This document shows, piece by piece, positions 34,580-47,470 of a DNA stretch of 64,000 nucleotides. A program made the position numbers and the translations under genes. The notes beneath the pieces were generated by a model that had not been told where the DNA came from, did no database searches, and worked only from the letters and a program-made list of their open reading frames with translations. Every line of letters begins with the position of its first letter. Position 1 is the stretch's first letter. Source of the DNA: Rhyzopertha dominica (taxonomy: Eukaryota > Arthropoda > Insecta > Coleoptera > Bostrichidae); contig QCXZ01000138.1 of the NCBI GenBank assembly GCA_025024175.1, positions 46,843,092-46,907,091 of the forward strand, given 5' to 3'.

Positions 34580-36990
34580 TCGATTATTTTAAGCCAATCA
34601 TCAACACCTTCATCAACACGATGGCAAAACCACCACCTGTATGGGGGCATCTGTTGACCATATGTTCATTTGCTTGGATGGAGTCTACACATTCACAAGA
34701 AGGGTTGGCAGATGGATAACGTTTATTAAGAAAAAAGTTGCATTTCCCATAACCAGTGCGAAGGCGATTCAGGGTGACCCAAGACTTTCTCGAGAGGTCA
34801 GTTCCTGCCACATATCCTCCTCGTCTACAAGCTGTTGATTGAATATACCATGTTTCATAAGTTGCCAAATAGAACACCATCCATATTCAGTGTTGTAAGG
34901 AGCCCGTCTGTCTGTCGACAGAGATTTTCTGGAAGTTAGCAGAGTTGTAGGTAGTTCTTGCAAATCTCGGGAAATCACAAACTCAGTAGGAGCTGATTGA
35001 TATCTTTGCCAAGCTTTATGTGTAGTAAACTGTGACTTGTTTCAGTGATAAGTCGTATTGCAGTATTTATTTAAGTGTCAATGTTTCCAGCAGTACTCAG
35101 GAGTGCTATAAAGAAGAAGTGCCGAGTACACTTGCTTTTGCACCACAACTTGCACTAGCAAGCTTATGCAGGATGTTATTTCTAGTCTGTAGAGACGTAT
35201 CCAGAGTCACTCAAAGATATTTTTTGGCAAGAACTTATGTGTGAGAATTATGTTATTAGACATAACTTGAAGGTGTTTTGTCTTTTGATGATTGTTGAAA
35301 TGAAATAAGTTACTTTTGTCTTCAATGGATTAGGGCACAATCGCCAATTTTTGAAATAGAAATTCGTAATTTCGATGTCTCTTGAAACGTTTTATTCAAG
35401 TACAGAAAAGTTTTACTTTGCAAAGCTAACGGCATGTCGTTTGCAGGTTACTTATGCAAAGGTGAAAAGAATAGGGGACAGAACCAATCCTTGTGGAAGA
35501 CCATTATAAATTTGTTACTTTTCTCTCCCAGAAACACTCAGAATTGACATTGGGACAGCATTCATTCGATAAGCTTCACAATCTTTCCACATTTTAGATT
35601 CAGATTCAATTTGGGTATCGTCCGCATAGCAGACAAAGCTGTACTTGAGCCAAGAAATTATATAATTTGTGTAAATTGAATACAGCAAAGGACCAAGTAT
35701 GGTGCATTGAGGTACCCCCGACAAAACTTCTCGGAATATGATAACATATTGTCATACTGATCTCTTTGATAACGATCATGCAAGCAGGAAGAAAAAAGCT
35801 GTGCTGATAACTCGTCGAAACCAATATAGATTAGTTTAGTGCAAGACGTTTATGATCAAATTAGAGAAATCCAGCAAAACCAAAGCTGCATTTAAACCCT
35901 CATCTCTAGCGTTCAGAACATAGTTCAAAAGGTGCATAATAGACGGTGTGTGTCCCTTTCTGAATCCTGACTGTGTACGTGACAATATATTATTTGTCTT
36001 CGCGTAACCTGCCATTTGATTTTGAAGCATTTTCTCTAAAACTCTGGAAAGTGTGGGGCTCATAGTCACTCATCCTTTGGTAACAGGGTGGCGGTTGTTG
36101 TTTTCCATTTTGAGCGAAGGTAACCAATTTCCAAACACGAATTATAATATATATTATAATATACGTGATATACTTGGCAATATGTGTACAACACAACATT
36201 TTGCCATTTACGCCATTTTGTTAAGTAGCATTAGATGTTAACTGCATTATGCTTTTTCCTAATTCCTCCTAATTTATCTGTTAAGTTTGTTTTCGATGTA
36301 TTGTTCTGGCGTTTCAGGACAAACATATGCTGCTTTTCATGCCTAATAGCTGTTAGTTAGCATGCCTAATTGTTAAGTTCCTCAACTGTCTGTTGAGGAC
36401 ATTAAGCTAGGGTAAGCATTTCTTAGAGATTTTTTGTAACCTTTTTTTCATCAATGTCTTTAAGGCAGAAATATCATGCCACTTAATACTTACTCATTAA
36501 AAAAAATAACTATTAAAATTTCCGTACGTTATTATTTTACAGAAAGGGCTGTAATTAGGTCTGAGGTGCAAAATACGGGTTTATGATCAGACAAATTTAA
36601 ACATAAATAGCTATTTTGTGAGGTTTTACATACACGAATAGGCTAATCATTAATTAACCGAATAAAATGGTATGCGCGAGATACATCACGCATACAGTAG
36701 TGAAAAGTATGATCTATATTGACACCTCCAAGAACAATTTCGCAATTTAACATTTCTGAAGTAAGGTCACTTATGCAACCAGTGAAAAGAGAAATGTTAC
36801 TATTAGGGGCTCTATAAATTACCACCAGTACAAGCCTAATTGGTCATTTGTGGAAAATTTACGAAGGTTACATTGTCAGATGAAAGTTTGCTAGTGTGAT
36901 GAAGGTTCTCAGAAAGCAAAATGTCAATTTCTGGACTTCGATCACTTATATATGAAGTCATCTAATAGAAAATTTGCCAGAACGCGTAAA
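34580..36990 (-). pseudogene. Jockey/CR1-group LINE, degraded full-order copy
   Basis: Minus-strand relics occur in the correct order. Endonuclease: 'RSPEIDILLSENLHH' (about 36930), 'VIYRAPNSNISLF' and 'EIVLGGVNID' (36643-36825), and 'LSDHKPVF' (about 36560). RT: 'MSPTLSRVLEKMLQNQMAGY', 'NNILSRTQSGFRKGH', 'VLLDFSN' (35836-36069); 'GVPQCTILGPLLYSIYTNYI' and the catalytic 'CYADD' (35515-35724). Post-RT region: 'NPLKTKVTYF' (about 35320) and 'ISRDLQELPTTLLTSRKS' (34769-34978). C-terminal zinc-knuckle-like 'LNRLRTGYGKCNFFL' and 'CECVDSIQANEHMVNRCPH' (34584-34880). It would encode a target-primed replicase. Many frameshifts and deletions; dead. A second partial copy lies at 59800-60420. Confidence 0.82.
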
Positions 36991-37690
36991 AATATATTAT
37001 ATAAAATAGCTAATTGTTTTATGTTCAATGTTGGGTATAAATAAATTATCTAATTTTTGGGTGAAGTATGAAATGTGCTTACTTGTTTAAGGGTGACCTA
37101 GCAAGGGAAAGCACAGATACATTTTAAGGATTTTTGCTTACAAATTACGCCTGCAAAAAGATAATATCTGCTTTAACCGTTTTTGTTTTGTAAAGATATT
37201 GCCCTAGACTAGTTGCTTACGTTGCAAAATTTTATGTGAATTGCATAGATACTTGCCTTAAAACTCAGTCGTTTTAACTCACTTTTGTGGTAACCTATTT
37301 ATTAATTGACAATAAGGCAACGTACGGAACCCTATAATCTATAAACATATTTAATTTCTTTTGCTTTGCCAAAATCTGTAGTGGTTTTTACGCAATTTGA
37401 AACCAAAAATATCAGCTTCGAAGCTTGTGGATTGCAAGTACATGTCTCAAGGTTCTGCTATGCTAATAGCAGTTACTGACTAGATGAACTGAATAGAAGA
37501 TAATGTTGACCATTTTGAGTTTTATTTCGCACGCAGTTGCAAATTGTTTGATTCAGTTCAGAGACGATTTTCATTTTCGAGGTTAAGGGGAAAGCATGTT
37601 TTATTGTAAATTGTTATCAGTTAAAGAACATCCTTAAGCGAAACGACATTTGCATGCTTTTTCCACTGAAATTCAATACACCGAACTACC
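36990..37690. other. Non-coding spacer
   Basis: AT-rich sequence with no recognised feature. Confidence 0.5.
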
Positions 37691-38060
37691 CTCAACGGAC
37701 AATCATTTATGTGACCCTTTCATCTGGCCGGCGGCGTTCGCTTCCGATCGCAGTTGGTGCAGTGTTTGCAGTGTCCGAACTGCCGTTGCCGGGCTTTGGT
37801 CGAATGCAAATCTTTAATTGATTTAATAATTGTCCGACTACTAACTGCGAAGTCTTTAACGGAGCGTGTGAATCCCCGGAATTTAATTACAATCACGTTC
37901 AGACGCTGCGGTCACTAATTGCACTTAGGGACGTCTGGTCCTATGCATACAGCCGCTGATTTATAGAGGGCACCGTTTTAAAACGCGTTTATTTTGAGGA
38001 CTCGCGAATTAAGCTTTTGTGACGGATAGCCTTAAAGAGCGTCGTTAATTATGCACTCGT
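37690..38060. promoter_or_regulatory. GC-richer island with homeodomain/POU-type words
   Basis: This block stands out in GC and CpG content and contains the octamer ATGCAAAT (37804-37811), followed by clustered TTAATTG, TTAATAATTG and TAATTA-type words. No frame is open. The pattern resembles a developmental enhancer, but that is an inference from composition and motif clustering. Confidence 0.3.
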
Positions 38061-38676
38061 TGTAAATGAACATAAAAGTCCTTGACGCTGCAAGTAGGAT
38101 ATATTCATTTAGCTCATCCATTTTAGTTTACATTCATAAATAAATAAGTGGTAAAAATATTTGGAGGTGATTTACTGTCGAAAAATAATGCGAGTTCTTC
38201 GTTCGAATATCATTTCAACATCCAAATAAGTAGTTTCTTTTTTCTGAAGTTCCAAAGATGTGGCAGAAATAAAATCAAGTAAACATTTTGTGTTACCCAT
38301 AAGGCACTTAGTAAACAATTTTTGTTGATTTTCCGCAAGCGTTTTAAGGCGTAGGGAAGGCCAGTCAAGAACTTTCTTTTTATTGCTGCCTTAACATCTT
38401 TACCAATCGTTTATTGTGCACTTTTAGACGTTAGTATGCCTATTTTGTGTTGTTACATAACCTACCCGGGCTATGTATTTAAATTTAGAAAGCTCATAAT
38501 AGTATGAGTAAGTTACTTTACAAATGTGATCGTTTAGTTCTTTAGTAGGACCCAAAAATTACGTTTAAATTAGTTCGTTATGAAGCTCTGTAACGGAAAG
38601 GTAAACAAAAACACATTAATTCAGTGTAACATATATATAGTATATTTTGCACCGAAAAACCGCGGAGTGCTGCAAT

Positions 38677-38711
38677 AGACTGGAGAAAAACCGCAGGAAA
38701 AGCTCCAGTCT
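38677..38711. repeat. Hairpin with 9-bp perfect stem
   Basis: AGACTGGAG and CTCCAGTCT flank a 17-base loop rich in A and CCGCAGG. A second imperfect hairpin, TGGTCA-GTGGT...ACCAC-TGACCA, follows at 38901-38926. Function unknown. Confidence 0.6.
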
Positions 38712-38809
38712 TTACATAGCAAATATATGTTATATTTAACTATGAAAAATATGTTTGTATGGTAGCAAATCAGGCTAGACCTGAATTTACTTAAATATCG
38801 CATATTGCG

Positions 38810-39950
38810 TCATAAATCGTTGGAGGAGGCTCCTCGAGAAGGCCAGGTATGTGGCAGGGACCTGTATGTGCCTGAGAAACAAACAGAATTGTTTAATTAG
38901 TGGTCAGTGGTAGAACCACATTGACCAGTAATAAGTGTTGGCGCTGTGAAGAAATATAATTAAGCTGTAAGAAAATTGTCAGAAACAAGAGACGAGACAG
39001 GAATTTACGTAAACAATACATCACAGGGCAAATAAGGGAAGATATCAAAACATATAAAAGCACAAACAAAACAACACATACACATAATACAGGGGCGAAA
39101 CATATACAATAAAGACAGCCTTGTATGGCTTATTCAGCGTGGTTCTCGAAGGCAATAGCCTAGAGCTAAAATCTCATATCCCGCAGTAAATGATGCCTCG
39201 GCTTTTTGGTACCTGGAGACGCTATGCTCACACGCCCAGCCTAGAGTGCGAAGGAGGACACCACCACTGTCTCTTAGGTGAAGCCTTTCGGGCTTCGAGA
39301 GCACCCACGTTATAGGATGTTCTTGGTAGTCTAACAGCCTTTGATTTCTGCTAAAGGCATTCCCAACGAGAAGTCACACCATATAAAGCCGGCAGTGGCC
39401 CAATGCAACGAGTAAATGTCGTGGTGTTGATATATGTAGAAAAGGGTTAATAAATGCACAAAACAACAATAATGGTAACGCAAATGCAGTTTCGTGGGGG
39501 ATTTCAGAACAGAATACGTAAATTCGTTATAATAAGCAAAAGGAAGCTGAAAAGAACGTACGTATAGTTAAGTTATGATCCTATGGCATAACGTAACAAG
39601 AGATATCAATGCAGCACAGAATTTTATCTAGAGGATCGTCTCCCGGCTGCGATCTAGCAGGCACGAGCGTAATTGTATTCAAAATAATAATTAAAAATAG
39701 CACCTAGGGGTGATATGTTTCAGTGTCTAAAAATGCAGACTTACCACGATTTCGTTTTAAACACCGTTGCAACATCGCAATTTTCTTTCTCTCCGTTTTT
39801 CGAAACCTATATTATTGCTTTGAAAAATTAATGTTGATTATATAATCTTCTCTTCAGCCTATTGTCTTTCATAATTTTCAAAACCAAGTAGTACTATTCT
39901 ATATGACTAGTGGGTCAATAATGTTCTGAATCGTTGGCGGCAAATAATCG
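38810..39950. other. Non-coding block of intermediate GC
   Basis: From about 39120 to 39420 the sequence is GC-richer ('gcctttcgggcttcgagagc' near 39282) and looks like the untranslated end of a repeat. I cannot match it to another part of this window. No frame is recognised. Confidence 0.35.
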
Positions 39951-39959
39951 TCAGATTTC

Positions 39960-40120
39960 TCGTGCTTTTAGAAGAGGGTCGTAAACTGACAGTAGCTTGA
40001 TAAAATTTAGAAAATTGCCACGATTTAACCTAATCCCTCGTTCTAGTACTTTGACCCAATAATTATTTCGAATTTATATTTTTTGTTTGAATCTTTGTCA
40101 ACATTTGATCTTTTTTCCAT
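39960..40120 (-). pseudogene. hAT-like (DUF4371/ZMYM6-like) transposase scrap
   Basis: About 25 minus-strand codons read 'LNRGNFLNFIKLLSVYDPLLKA' (centred on 40000-40040), matching the pattern RGNFL.L..L.A.YDP.L..H of hAT-related DUF4371 proteins. The expected following 'LSP..QNE.I' region is decayed and interrupted by stops. Upstream minus-strand text to about 40560 is acidic ('PENEQHIQVSYDGAE'-like) and may be the same protein, but frames break repeatedly. Confidence 0.45.
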
Positions 40121-40959
40121 TTGTCACAAATCTGATAACCAAAGGAAGATTCGTGAAAAGTGATACTTTGAGAAATATGATGTCAACTAACAAAGCCATT
40201 TGCTCATTTCATGATCCGTAACTTCTTTATCTAAAAAACCAGCAAGGTTTGCTGTAAGCCCACATCCAATGCTGGTGAGAATTACAGACATAGATTTTTG
40301 TACATAATAGGCCAAACCGAATGATAGATTTTAGTTTTTTTAAATTCCAGAATCACCGACTTGACTACTGTTATCACTTTTTCGGTCCTCAGGTTGAACA
40401 CTTTTTGTTTGTGAAGCAGACACCAAAACCTATGAAGTTATCTCTTCCTGCTGCTATTTTTATTCTGCACCATCGTAACTGACTTGTATGTGCTGTTCAT
40501 TTTCAGGATCAGGTTCTTTACTCTTTAACGCTTTTAGGATCCTGTTCGTTTTCGCATTTCAGCTGTAGCTCATAATTACATAGTTATCACCACACTAACT
40601 ACGCTGAACAGCTAACAGCAGTTTTTCTCAGTTTCCCTATTAACTTCCACTGTGGCGGCATTGATGTCGATATTCGGGTATCCATTCATAATAGACACGT
40701 GGCTAACTCAAGAGAAGCCTATCGTATGGTTTGTCAACTGGCGACAGTAATTTCATTCAGAATTTTTGAAATGTTGAAAAAAGAATTAATAAGCAGATCC
40801 TGATTTTATTTTGTTTGGATCTAATTTTTCCCATCGTCATATGCTTGACTTTCAACTAATGCACATAAACCTAAACATCGTCGTATACGAATAAAAATTC
40901 CAAGAGAATCTTAAATCACTTAACGCAAAAAAACGATGAGGGTTCTTGAGTTTTCCAGA

Positions 40960-41260
40960 TCTTGAATGTTTTTTAATGACCCCAAGTAGAAAGATCTACG
41001 GGATGTAATTCTAGGAACGAGCTGGCGAAAACTGAGGACTGTCAATCCATAAAGTGATTTGAGTACATTTCATTTTCATGTAATTTCATGAACCATCATG
41101 CTTAAACCACTTTGCCCTTTTGACACGTCAATCAAGGAGTTCGGGAAGCTCTTCCTTTAGAAATTGACTGCATGCATCCACGTCCAACCTATGATGCAGA
41201 AAATGTGGACCAGTTATGTTATCCCCATACAGTTAATGCTAATCGTCCTTGGTCCAGAAA
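40960..41260 (-). pseudogene. IS630/mariner-like transposase scrap (HDG...ARSPDLTP family)
   Basis: On the minus strand are 'GDNITGPHF', 'SQFLKEELPELL', 'KWFKHDGS' and, after 'SPQFSPARS', a stop-interrupted 'IP.IFLLG'. They align in order with the common arthropod pattern GP.FF...L....Y..FL...LP.LL....R..WFQHDGAPAH...W P(A/P)RSPDLTPLDFFLWG. The catalytic Asp of HDG remains; the second acidic motif is mutated to stops. Dead fragment of a cut-and-paste transposase. Confidence 0.7.
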
Positions 41261-41269
41261 ATAAGGTCT

Positions 41270-42040
41270 TTATCTAATCATTTCAGCATCTAAAACGAAA
41301 ATGCAAGACGCTGTGAAAGGACCTGGACTTGTTGCATGTGGTAAGAATATATAAAACTAGCATGTATTTGCAAAAAATTTCTAGTACATATTGCCGGTTG
41401 TTCGTAGATCAAATTAGTACTGCTCGATTCAATGATAGTGTCTTAACTTTGCGTCGGCGACCATAATCGTATTTTCTTTTATTGAATGTAACAGTTTGTC
41501 GTAGTCGTTGATAAACAATGCATATCTTTTAGAAGCTTACAGGAAATTATTATTGGTATAAACAGTAAACCAAATGCATAAAAAAGATCTCAGTGTATAT
41601 AACAATGATGAGATGACAGATAATGAATCCTTCCTTTAAGGAAACTACTTCCCCAGTGTTTCTGTGTTCTTGTATACTTCGGCAGTAGTACGGACAAAAT
41701 AGTATAGATACAAAAAATTTCTTGATTCCATTGAGAAACTGCGAAATCGTAAATTTGAAAACGGGTGACGTCATGATGTGATAAACTACCACTTCCCACA
41801 TCTTTTGCATTAAATATCTCTTATTGTAAAGTGAACTATTTCTGTAAGCTGTAACTATCTGCCTCTTCTTATTTTTCTTCTGATGTTCCTTAAAACCCTG
41901 TTGTGATAGAACAATGATAGTGTTGAAGTAGGTGTTGATTTTTTGGGCCCTTTTGACATTTTTGGGTGATCCCTAAATAATACGCGCTTCAAATTTAGCT
42001 TACCGTGGTAATTACACCGCCCACACGTTTTCGTAAGCCC
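41270..42040. other. Non-coding spacer
   Basis: No gene or repeat recognised. The frame 41550-41810 matches no family. Confidence 0.45.
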
Positions 42041-42327
42041 CTCAAAGCGTGGTACCCCTCTTTGTGCGGGGCTGTTAAACGAACCTGAATATGAGGGAAC
42101 GTAAAGTGCCTCAAAACGAGCGATGTTCACACAGCAACTTGTAGATCCTGTCGAGACTGCACATTTTCGTATAGAAACTCCTTAATGGCTCTAGAGATCC
42201 AATAGAGATAAACGGCGGAGGGAAGCCTCATGAAAGACGCACAGTTCTCGCGCCTAATTTCCTTAATAACAAAAATGTTTCCCTCCTGTAAAAATCGGAC
42301 AGGTTGCGACGGCGTGAGTCTGTTTAT
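42040..42327. promoter_or_regulatory. GC-richer block left of the 2.1-kb insertion-like segment
   Basis: Moderately GC-rich and CpG-containing. A comparable GC-rich block resumes at 44467-44720 beyond the AT-rich segment, as if a single island had been split by an insertion. Confidence 0.25.
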
Positions 42328-44466
42328 GCTAGTGCTGTCTATTCGTATCGAATACAGTAGAACGAATATTCGTTCAAAGTTTCCCCAAATAGTATTCGGA
42401 AATGAATAAACAAATATTTGTATTCGTTTTGGTTGGATAGGAATAAACTTGTTATATTCGGAACTTAATGAATAAATGTAATCGTCGTATCCGGAAATGA
42501 ATAGCAATGTATTATACAAATTTACTCGGTTTTCAATGTTTTTTTTTAATACATTTTACTAAACCTGATACTGTTTTGATTCAAAAGAAAGGTACAGATA
42601 TATGTAGGTACTTTGGAACTTTGGACACCTATTGTGCAAAATCAAGTTTAAACCTAAATATAGTAAGCGGCAGCTATAGAGCAGTTTTATGAAAAAATGC
42701 ACAGCTGATACCATTACATACATTTACACACATTAGGTATAGTTCTACGTACACCATCCTGTTGATATTATTTACGAGTTTAATGAGGGTAGTCACAGGG
42801 ATGGTTGTGCTTACTGCGTGTAAACTGAATACGCTTTGGAGTCTTTACGGGAATACATAGTAGATATGCAGTAGATATTATAAAAATAAGAATGGTACCG
42901 ATATTTAGGCGTGGTCATCCTATTAGGTTCTGTCTGTGAATTCTGGCACCTAAAATAAACATGTTAAATTAAATTTGCGTTAAAATATTGCATAATATGT
43001 ATAAAATTGACATTTTGATACCTAATAACTGCCTAATAGATTTTAAAGTGTTCTAATTCATATTGACTTATAAATGAGTTTTGTACCTGTGACAACTTCA
43101 TATAACCCGGAACAGACAACATAGCACGCGCAAACATTTTCTTATTTTTTATATTATATCTAGTTAACAACAATTAATATTCATAAACATTTTTGCTATC
43201 AATAACAGCAATGATGAAAAAAAAAATGTGTTACACTGAAAACCCCAATATTATTTTCGCATCTCGCATTAAATAAAAGTATTTCAAAACCAGCATATTG
43301 TTTTACAAACGAGTGCATTGTATACTGCTTGGATGAAAATACTTTATAGGTGAATTTGTTTATCTACAACTTGTTGCGAAAACATTTGTAAAATAACAGT
43401 TTATGTATATTACATTATGACGTAGTATCGTCTTTAATTCAAAATCTCTTTTCATTCACTAAACTCCTAGTTATTGAAATATATTTACATCAAATCCTTC
43501 ACTCATCCAGTAACTTTTTAGTAGTTACATTTGTATTTTGCATAACGCACAAGTTTCAATATGCGACTCGTAAATTGTTGCAATTTACTTTTAAGTATCA
43601 GCCAAACCAGACACCTCTTATCTACAAATTTCAGTTGCTTCAGATGGTTTTCTTTTAACCCTTTTCCCGTTTTCTGAACAATACTGGCAAAATAGTTCTT
43701 ATAAAAAAATTTAATTACATTGCGGAAAGGGGGTTAGGTCTATTGAACGTAAAAGTCTGTTAACAGATACTAAAATCTGAAAATTTGGTAATAAGAAATA
43801 ACGTTAGTCCTGTCAAAGCGATCTTACCTAGAATTTTTTTGAAATATCATGCTTAGGAGTATATTTTGAGGTTTTTGGTGGACAACAAATACTTAAATTT
43901 TAAAATTAGCAGTATTAAAATGTCGGAAATAGTGTTATGCCTCATATGGGAACAGGGAATCGAGGGTTTTTTTGAAATTAATATGATAAGAATACATTTT
44001 GGGGCGTTAGTGTTTTTTTTTTGTTTAACGTGTAAGATTAAAACAACCGCAAAAATTTAAAACTTGACGATTATGAATAATGTTAGTTCTGCCCATTCTA
44101 TAGTTATATATCGTTACAAGAAAGGTAATTAAATCTGTATGTAGTGTAAAAAATTTACTTTATAGTCACAAATTATTAAAAACGCACGGTTGTTATTTAG
44201 CTTTCATATTTTTTCAGGTAAGACAGAAAAAGACAAAATCTAATCACAGGAGGTAACTAAATGAAACTAAAAAAAAGTAAACAGCCAATTGTCAAAGTAA
44301 TTAGCAGTTTAATTAGGCTTAGAACTACATATATTATTATTGTTCAATATTATTATTAAATAATAATTAAGATTTCTTCTTGCTGTGCAAGAATAAAACG
44401 AATATATTCGGTTTGCTGCATATTCGAATATCGAAATCAAAGCTCCGAAATTCTGACAGCACTAGC
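42328..44466. mobile_element. Candidate 2.1-kb element with 12-bp inverted ends
   Basis: GCTAGTGCTGTC at 42328-42339 is matched by its perfect reverse complement at 44455-44466. Just inside both ends are words rich in ATTCG/CGAAT ('cgaatattcg' left, 'attcgaatat' right), like some hAT termini. The interior is AT-rich and non-coding; the flanks are GC-richer. No convincing 8-bp target duplication was found, so the superfamily and exact borders are uncertain. Confidence 0.45.
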
Positions 44467-44720
44467 TCAGTTTGCGCGTGCGGAATACCAATACGCATCT
44501 TCTTCGGCCATAAATTAGGTTATTGTTGTCTTATCGTCCATGTTTCTTGTAAAAACAGTGGGCACAATGGCCGCATTGTCCCGGACGGGGCGTTTGGGGG
44601 TGTTTTCATAAAGAACTGTCGTCCCGGATGAAATTTATCGTACGTTTTTAATTTGCGTTTTCTGCCTGCCTGCCTCCGGGAATTTTCGTGCCCGGGGAGA
44701 GTATGTTGTTAATTTCGTGT
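44467..44720. promoter_or_regulatory. GC-richer island with forkhead-like words
   Basis: A GC-rich segment with 'gcctgcctgcctcc' leads into two nearby TGTTTGCTTA words (44720-44745), which fit the forkhead core. It may be the right half of the island whose left half is 42040-42327. Inference only. Confidence 0.22.
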
Positions 44721-44749
44721 TTGCTTAGCTTAATTTTGTGTTTGCTTAA

Positions 44750-47470
44750 TTTTATGTGAAATATTGCCCTGTTATTTAACTTCGCTTTTTATTGCAGGTA
44801 AGCCCTTTTCCTGGATTTCGTTGGCTAAGTAGGCATCGATTTTCTGCTAACGCGGATAAAGGTGGCCTGGATTATGCAAGCGGTAACTCCTGATTGGTAC
44901 GTTTTTATGAATTATGAATTACAATTTATGAAAAACGGATTATTGGGGATAAGAGCTGCAATTTATTAGAAGCATTGATAAAGGATCAAATCAAGGATGC
45001 CACCGCTAAAATTGAATTAAGAAAGACCTATCAACCGGAAATATAACATCATAATAAAAGAAAACTGCAATATTGCCTTTCATATTAGTAGTATAACTTT
45101 AAATACCATCTAAGTTATCGTGCGAAAATAGACAGCTAAACAGCTAAAATATCGTGCAATCAAGATTTTTATAATCGGAGCTATTTAGAAATACATCGAA
45201 CTCTTAAAACTCAAACACGAGTCTATTCCTCCATTGTCTTAAAAAATTATAGGCATTCCTTTTAGAAATGTTAAAAACCTTCATACCGGCAGTTGACTGT
45301 GATACAATTTTAGATGACCTACACCTGAAATTAAAAAAAAACACATTGATTCCATATCTCATTCATTATTGCAAAATCTATCAACAACATTTCTTCCCAA
45401 ATAAATAATTATACATATTTTTTCTAAAGCTAACAGAAAAAATTGTGTGGTTATTCTAAACAAAGAAAATGCTTGAATGATACTAATTTTTACTAATCAA
45501 AAGTTATCGAAGCAGGAAAATTGGGGTTTATTTTTATTGAATTGTAGTAAAAGCAGCCTTACAACAAAATAACTATGAATTGTAATTTTTAAGAACAAAA
45601 GTAGAACATTATAAATACACAAGGCTCTGTCTTCTTAGATCACTAATTTCACAATTAAAATTTATATCACCCGCATCCTTACACTAGGGAAAATAGTTTT
45701 TTTTTAATGAAGACAGCTTCATTGCAAGTAGTATTCTAATATTTATCATTTCCACATTCAACCTTATAAATTCCAGTTCCACGAGCATAAATGTCCGCAA
45801 TTAGACTGCATTGCTTATATTATATATTCAGTTTGTATGCAGAAAGCGCTTGCATTAAGGTAAAAACTTTTAACGACTGGACTGAAGCGATTTAAACTTA
45901 AACTGAAAAGTAAATTGAAAAGCCATATTAGGTTAGTTATATATCACCTTTTTTTTGCGTTTCTACCTTCAAGACGTTAACCTTGATACCTAGCCCTTTG
46001 TACTTTCGTAGCTGCCTGTTTACTTATCTGTTTTATGTTCTATGCATTCTAGTCTACACGGTATGCCTTAATTATACCCCCCTTCAAAGTATTTCATTAT
46101 GATACTTCCAAAGCGTTTTGTTTCCAGCACCCTTTTGAATTTTTCCCGCTCGAATTGCCAGATCCCTGGTATTCCAGAATTTTGTTAATCCAGCACATTT
46201 TCCGGGTTACGGTTTACCTTGTTTACCTTGCATTATATCGCGATTACTGCTTTCCCGGAGGGTCAGAGGCAGTGGCGTAACAGGCAAGCCTACTTGGAAT
46301 ACTTTTGTGCTAAACAATTGGAATTGGTAAGATGAAGATAGAAGAAAGAAAATGATATTATAAGATATACAACCTTCTACACTTTATATTTTATATTTAT
46401 GGCGCAAAAGAAATATAAAATCGGTCGGACAAAAATAAGGATGGGGAGAATTATAGGAAACAATATTAGTTGTACAGGTTGACTTTCCAAAAAAATTTTA
46501 AAGAAAGTGGAAATATGACTAATTACTTGCAATTAACAAATCCAGGAAGTAGATGCTGTTGATCTCTTTTTCATGGATAGATGTCATGAATTAGTAAATC
46601 GACAAAATGAAAATTAGACAAAAACATATCCTTAGATAAACGCTTTGCAAATTTATTCATAAATAGTTCGGATAAAAGGGGAAACGGTAAGACGAAGAAC
46701 ATATAGCTAATCCCGAATTTTGACTATTGAAAAAAGAAATTTTTATTGAAGACAAATTCAGTTTAAAAAGTTCACGTAATAGGACAACTCTTTTTGTGAA
46801 TTTTAGGAAAAGCGTATGAAGTTGTATTAAAATTGGTTCATTTGAAAGCTGTTTTAACAATTCCAATGAAACCTGTAACGACATTAATAGTTTTTCCTTT
46901 TGTGAAAAAAAAGACTGTTTTCGACACTAAAAAGTGTGTCTAGAATGCCCAATCTTTTGAGCTCGCTGTGAGCAAAACGTGGGAGGTAAAAATAAATACT
47001 AGAGAAAAGGGTGATTTAAGCTGTCTTTTTATCGAGGGCTTCAGACAGAAATTTGTGCAAACCTTTTCTTGTAAAAGCTTTGGATTTTATTGGCCTATAA
47101 TCCATTGCTTTTATGCTCCAGAAAGGCAGTTAGCTTGTGATATTTGCTGATATTATACAGTTATCCTGTGTATTAGAAGTGGCTTTTTACATTGACTACA
47201 TGCATCATAGAGTAGAAGACTTCTTGGCTTTAAATGGTCCATAAAAATACACCAGAAACACATCCTCGTCGTAGGTGCCATATTCTTCCATGCAATCTTC
47301 AAGCACTCTTAAGTAATTTCTACCGGCTGTTTTTGTGAGAATTGTAAAACACAATTTTTATTATCTTAGTTACGCGGCGTAATAATCGAAACTGTTCAAT
47401 TCATGTTTGGAAATTATATAAATGATGTTGAATTATTTTTATAATTTTCGAAATCCAAATATCCCGGTTT
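44750..47470. other. Non-coding spacer
   Basis: Largely AT-rich with no recognised gene. A 'ccctggtattccagaattt' segment near 46165 is faintly like a pogo/Tigger terminus, but no partner end is seen. Confidence 0.45.

Noticed and set aside
38937..38950. TGGCGCTGTGAAG as an LTR-retrotransposon primer-binding site
   Set aside because: No LTR pair or gag/pol frames nearby; a short match can arise by chance.
42127..42519. 130-codon minus frame
   Set aside because: It crosses the border of a likely insertion (42328) and matches nothing.
46140..46215. Pogo/Tigger-like terminus
   Set aside because: The resemblance is weak and no second end or TA-flanked border is visible.
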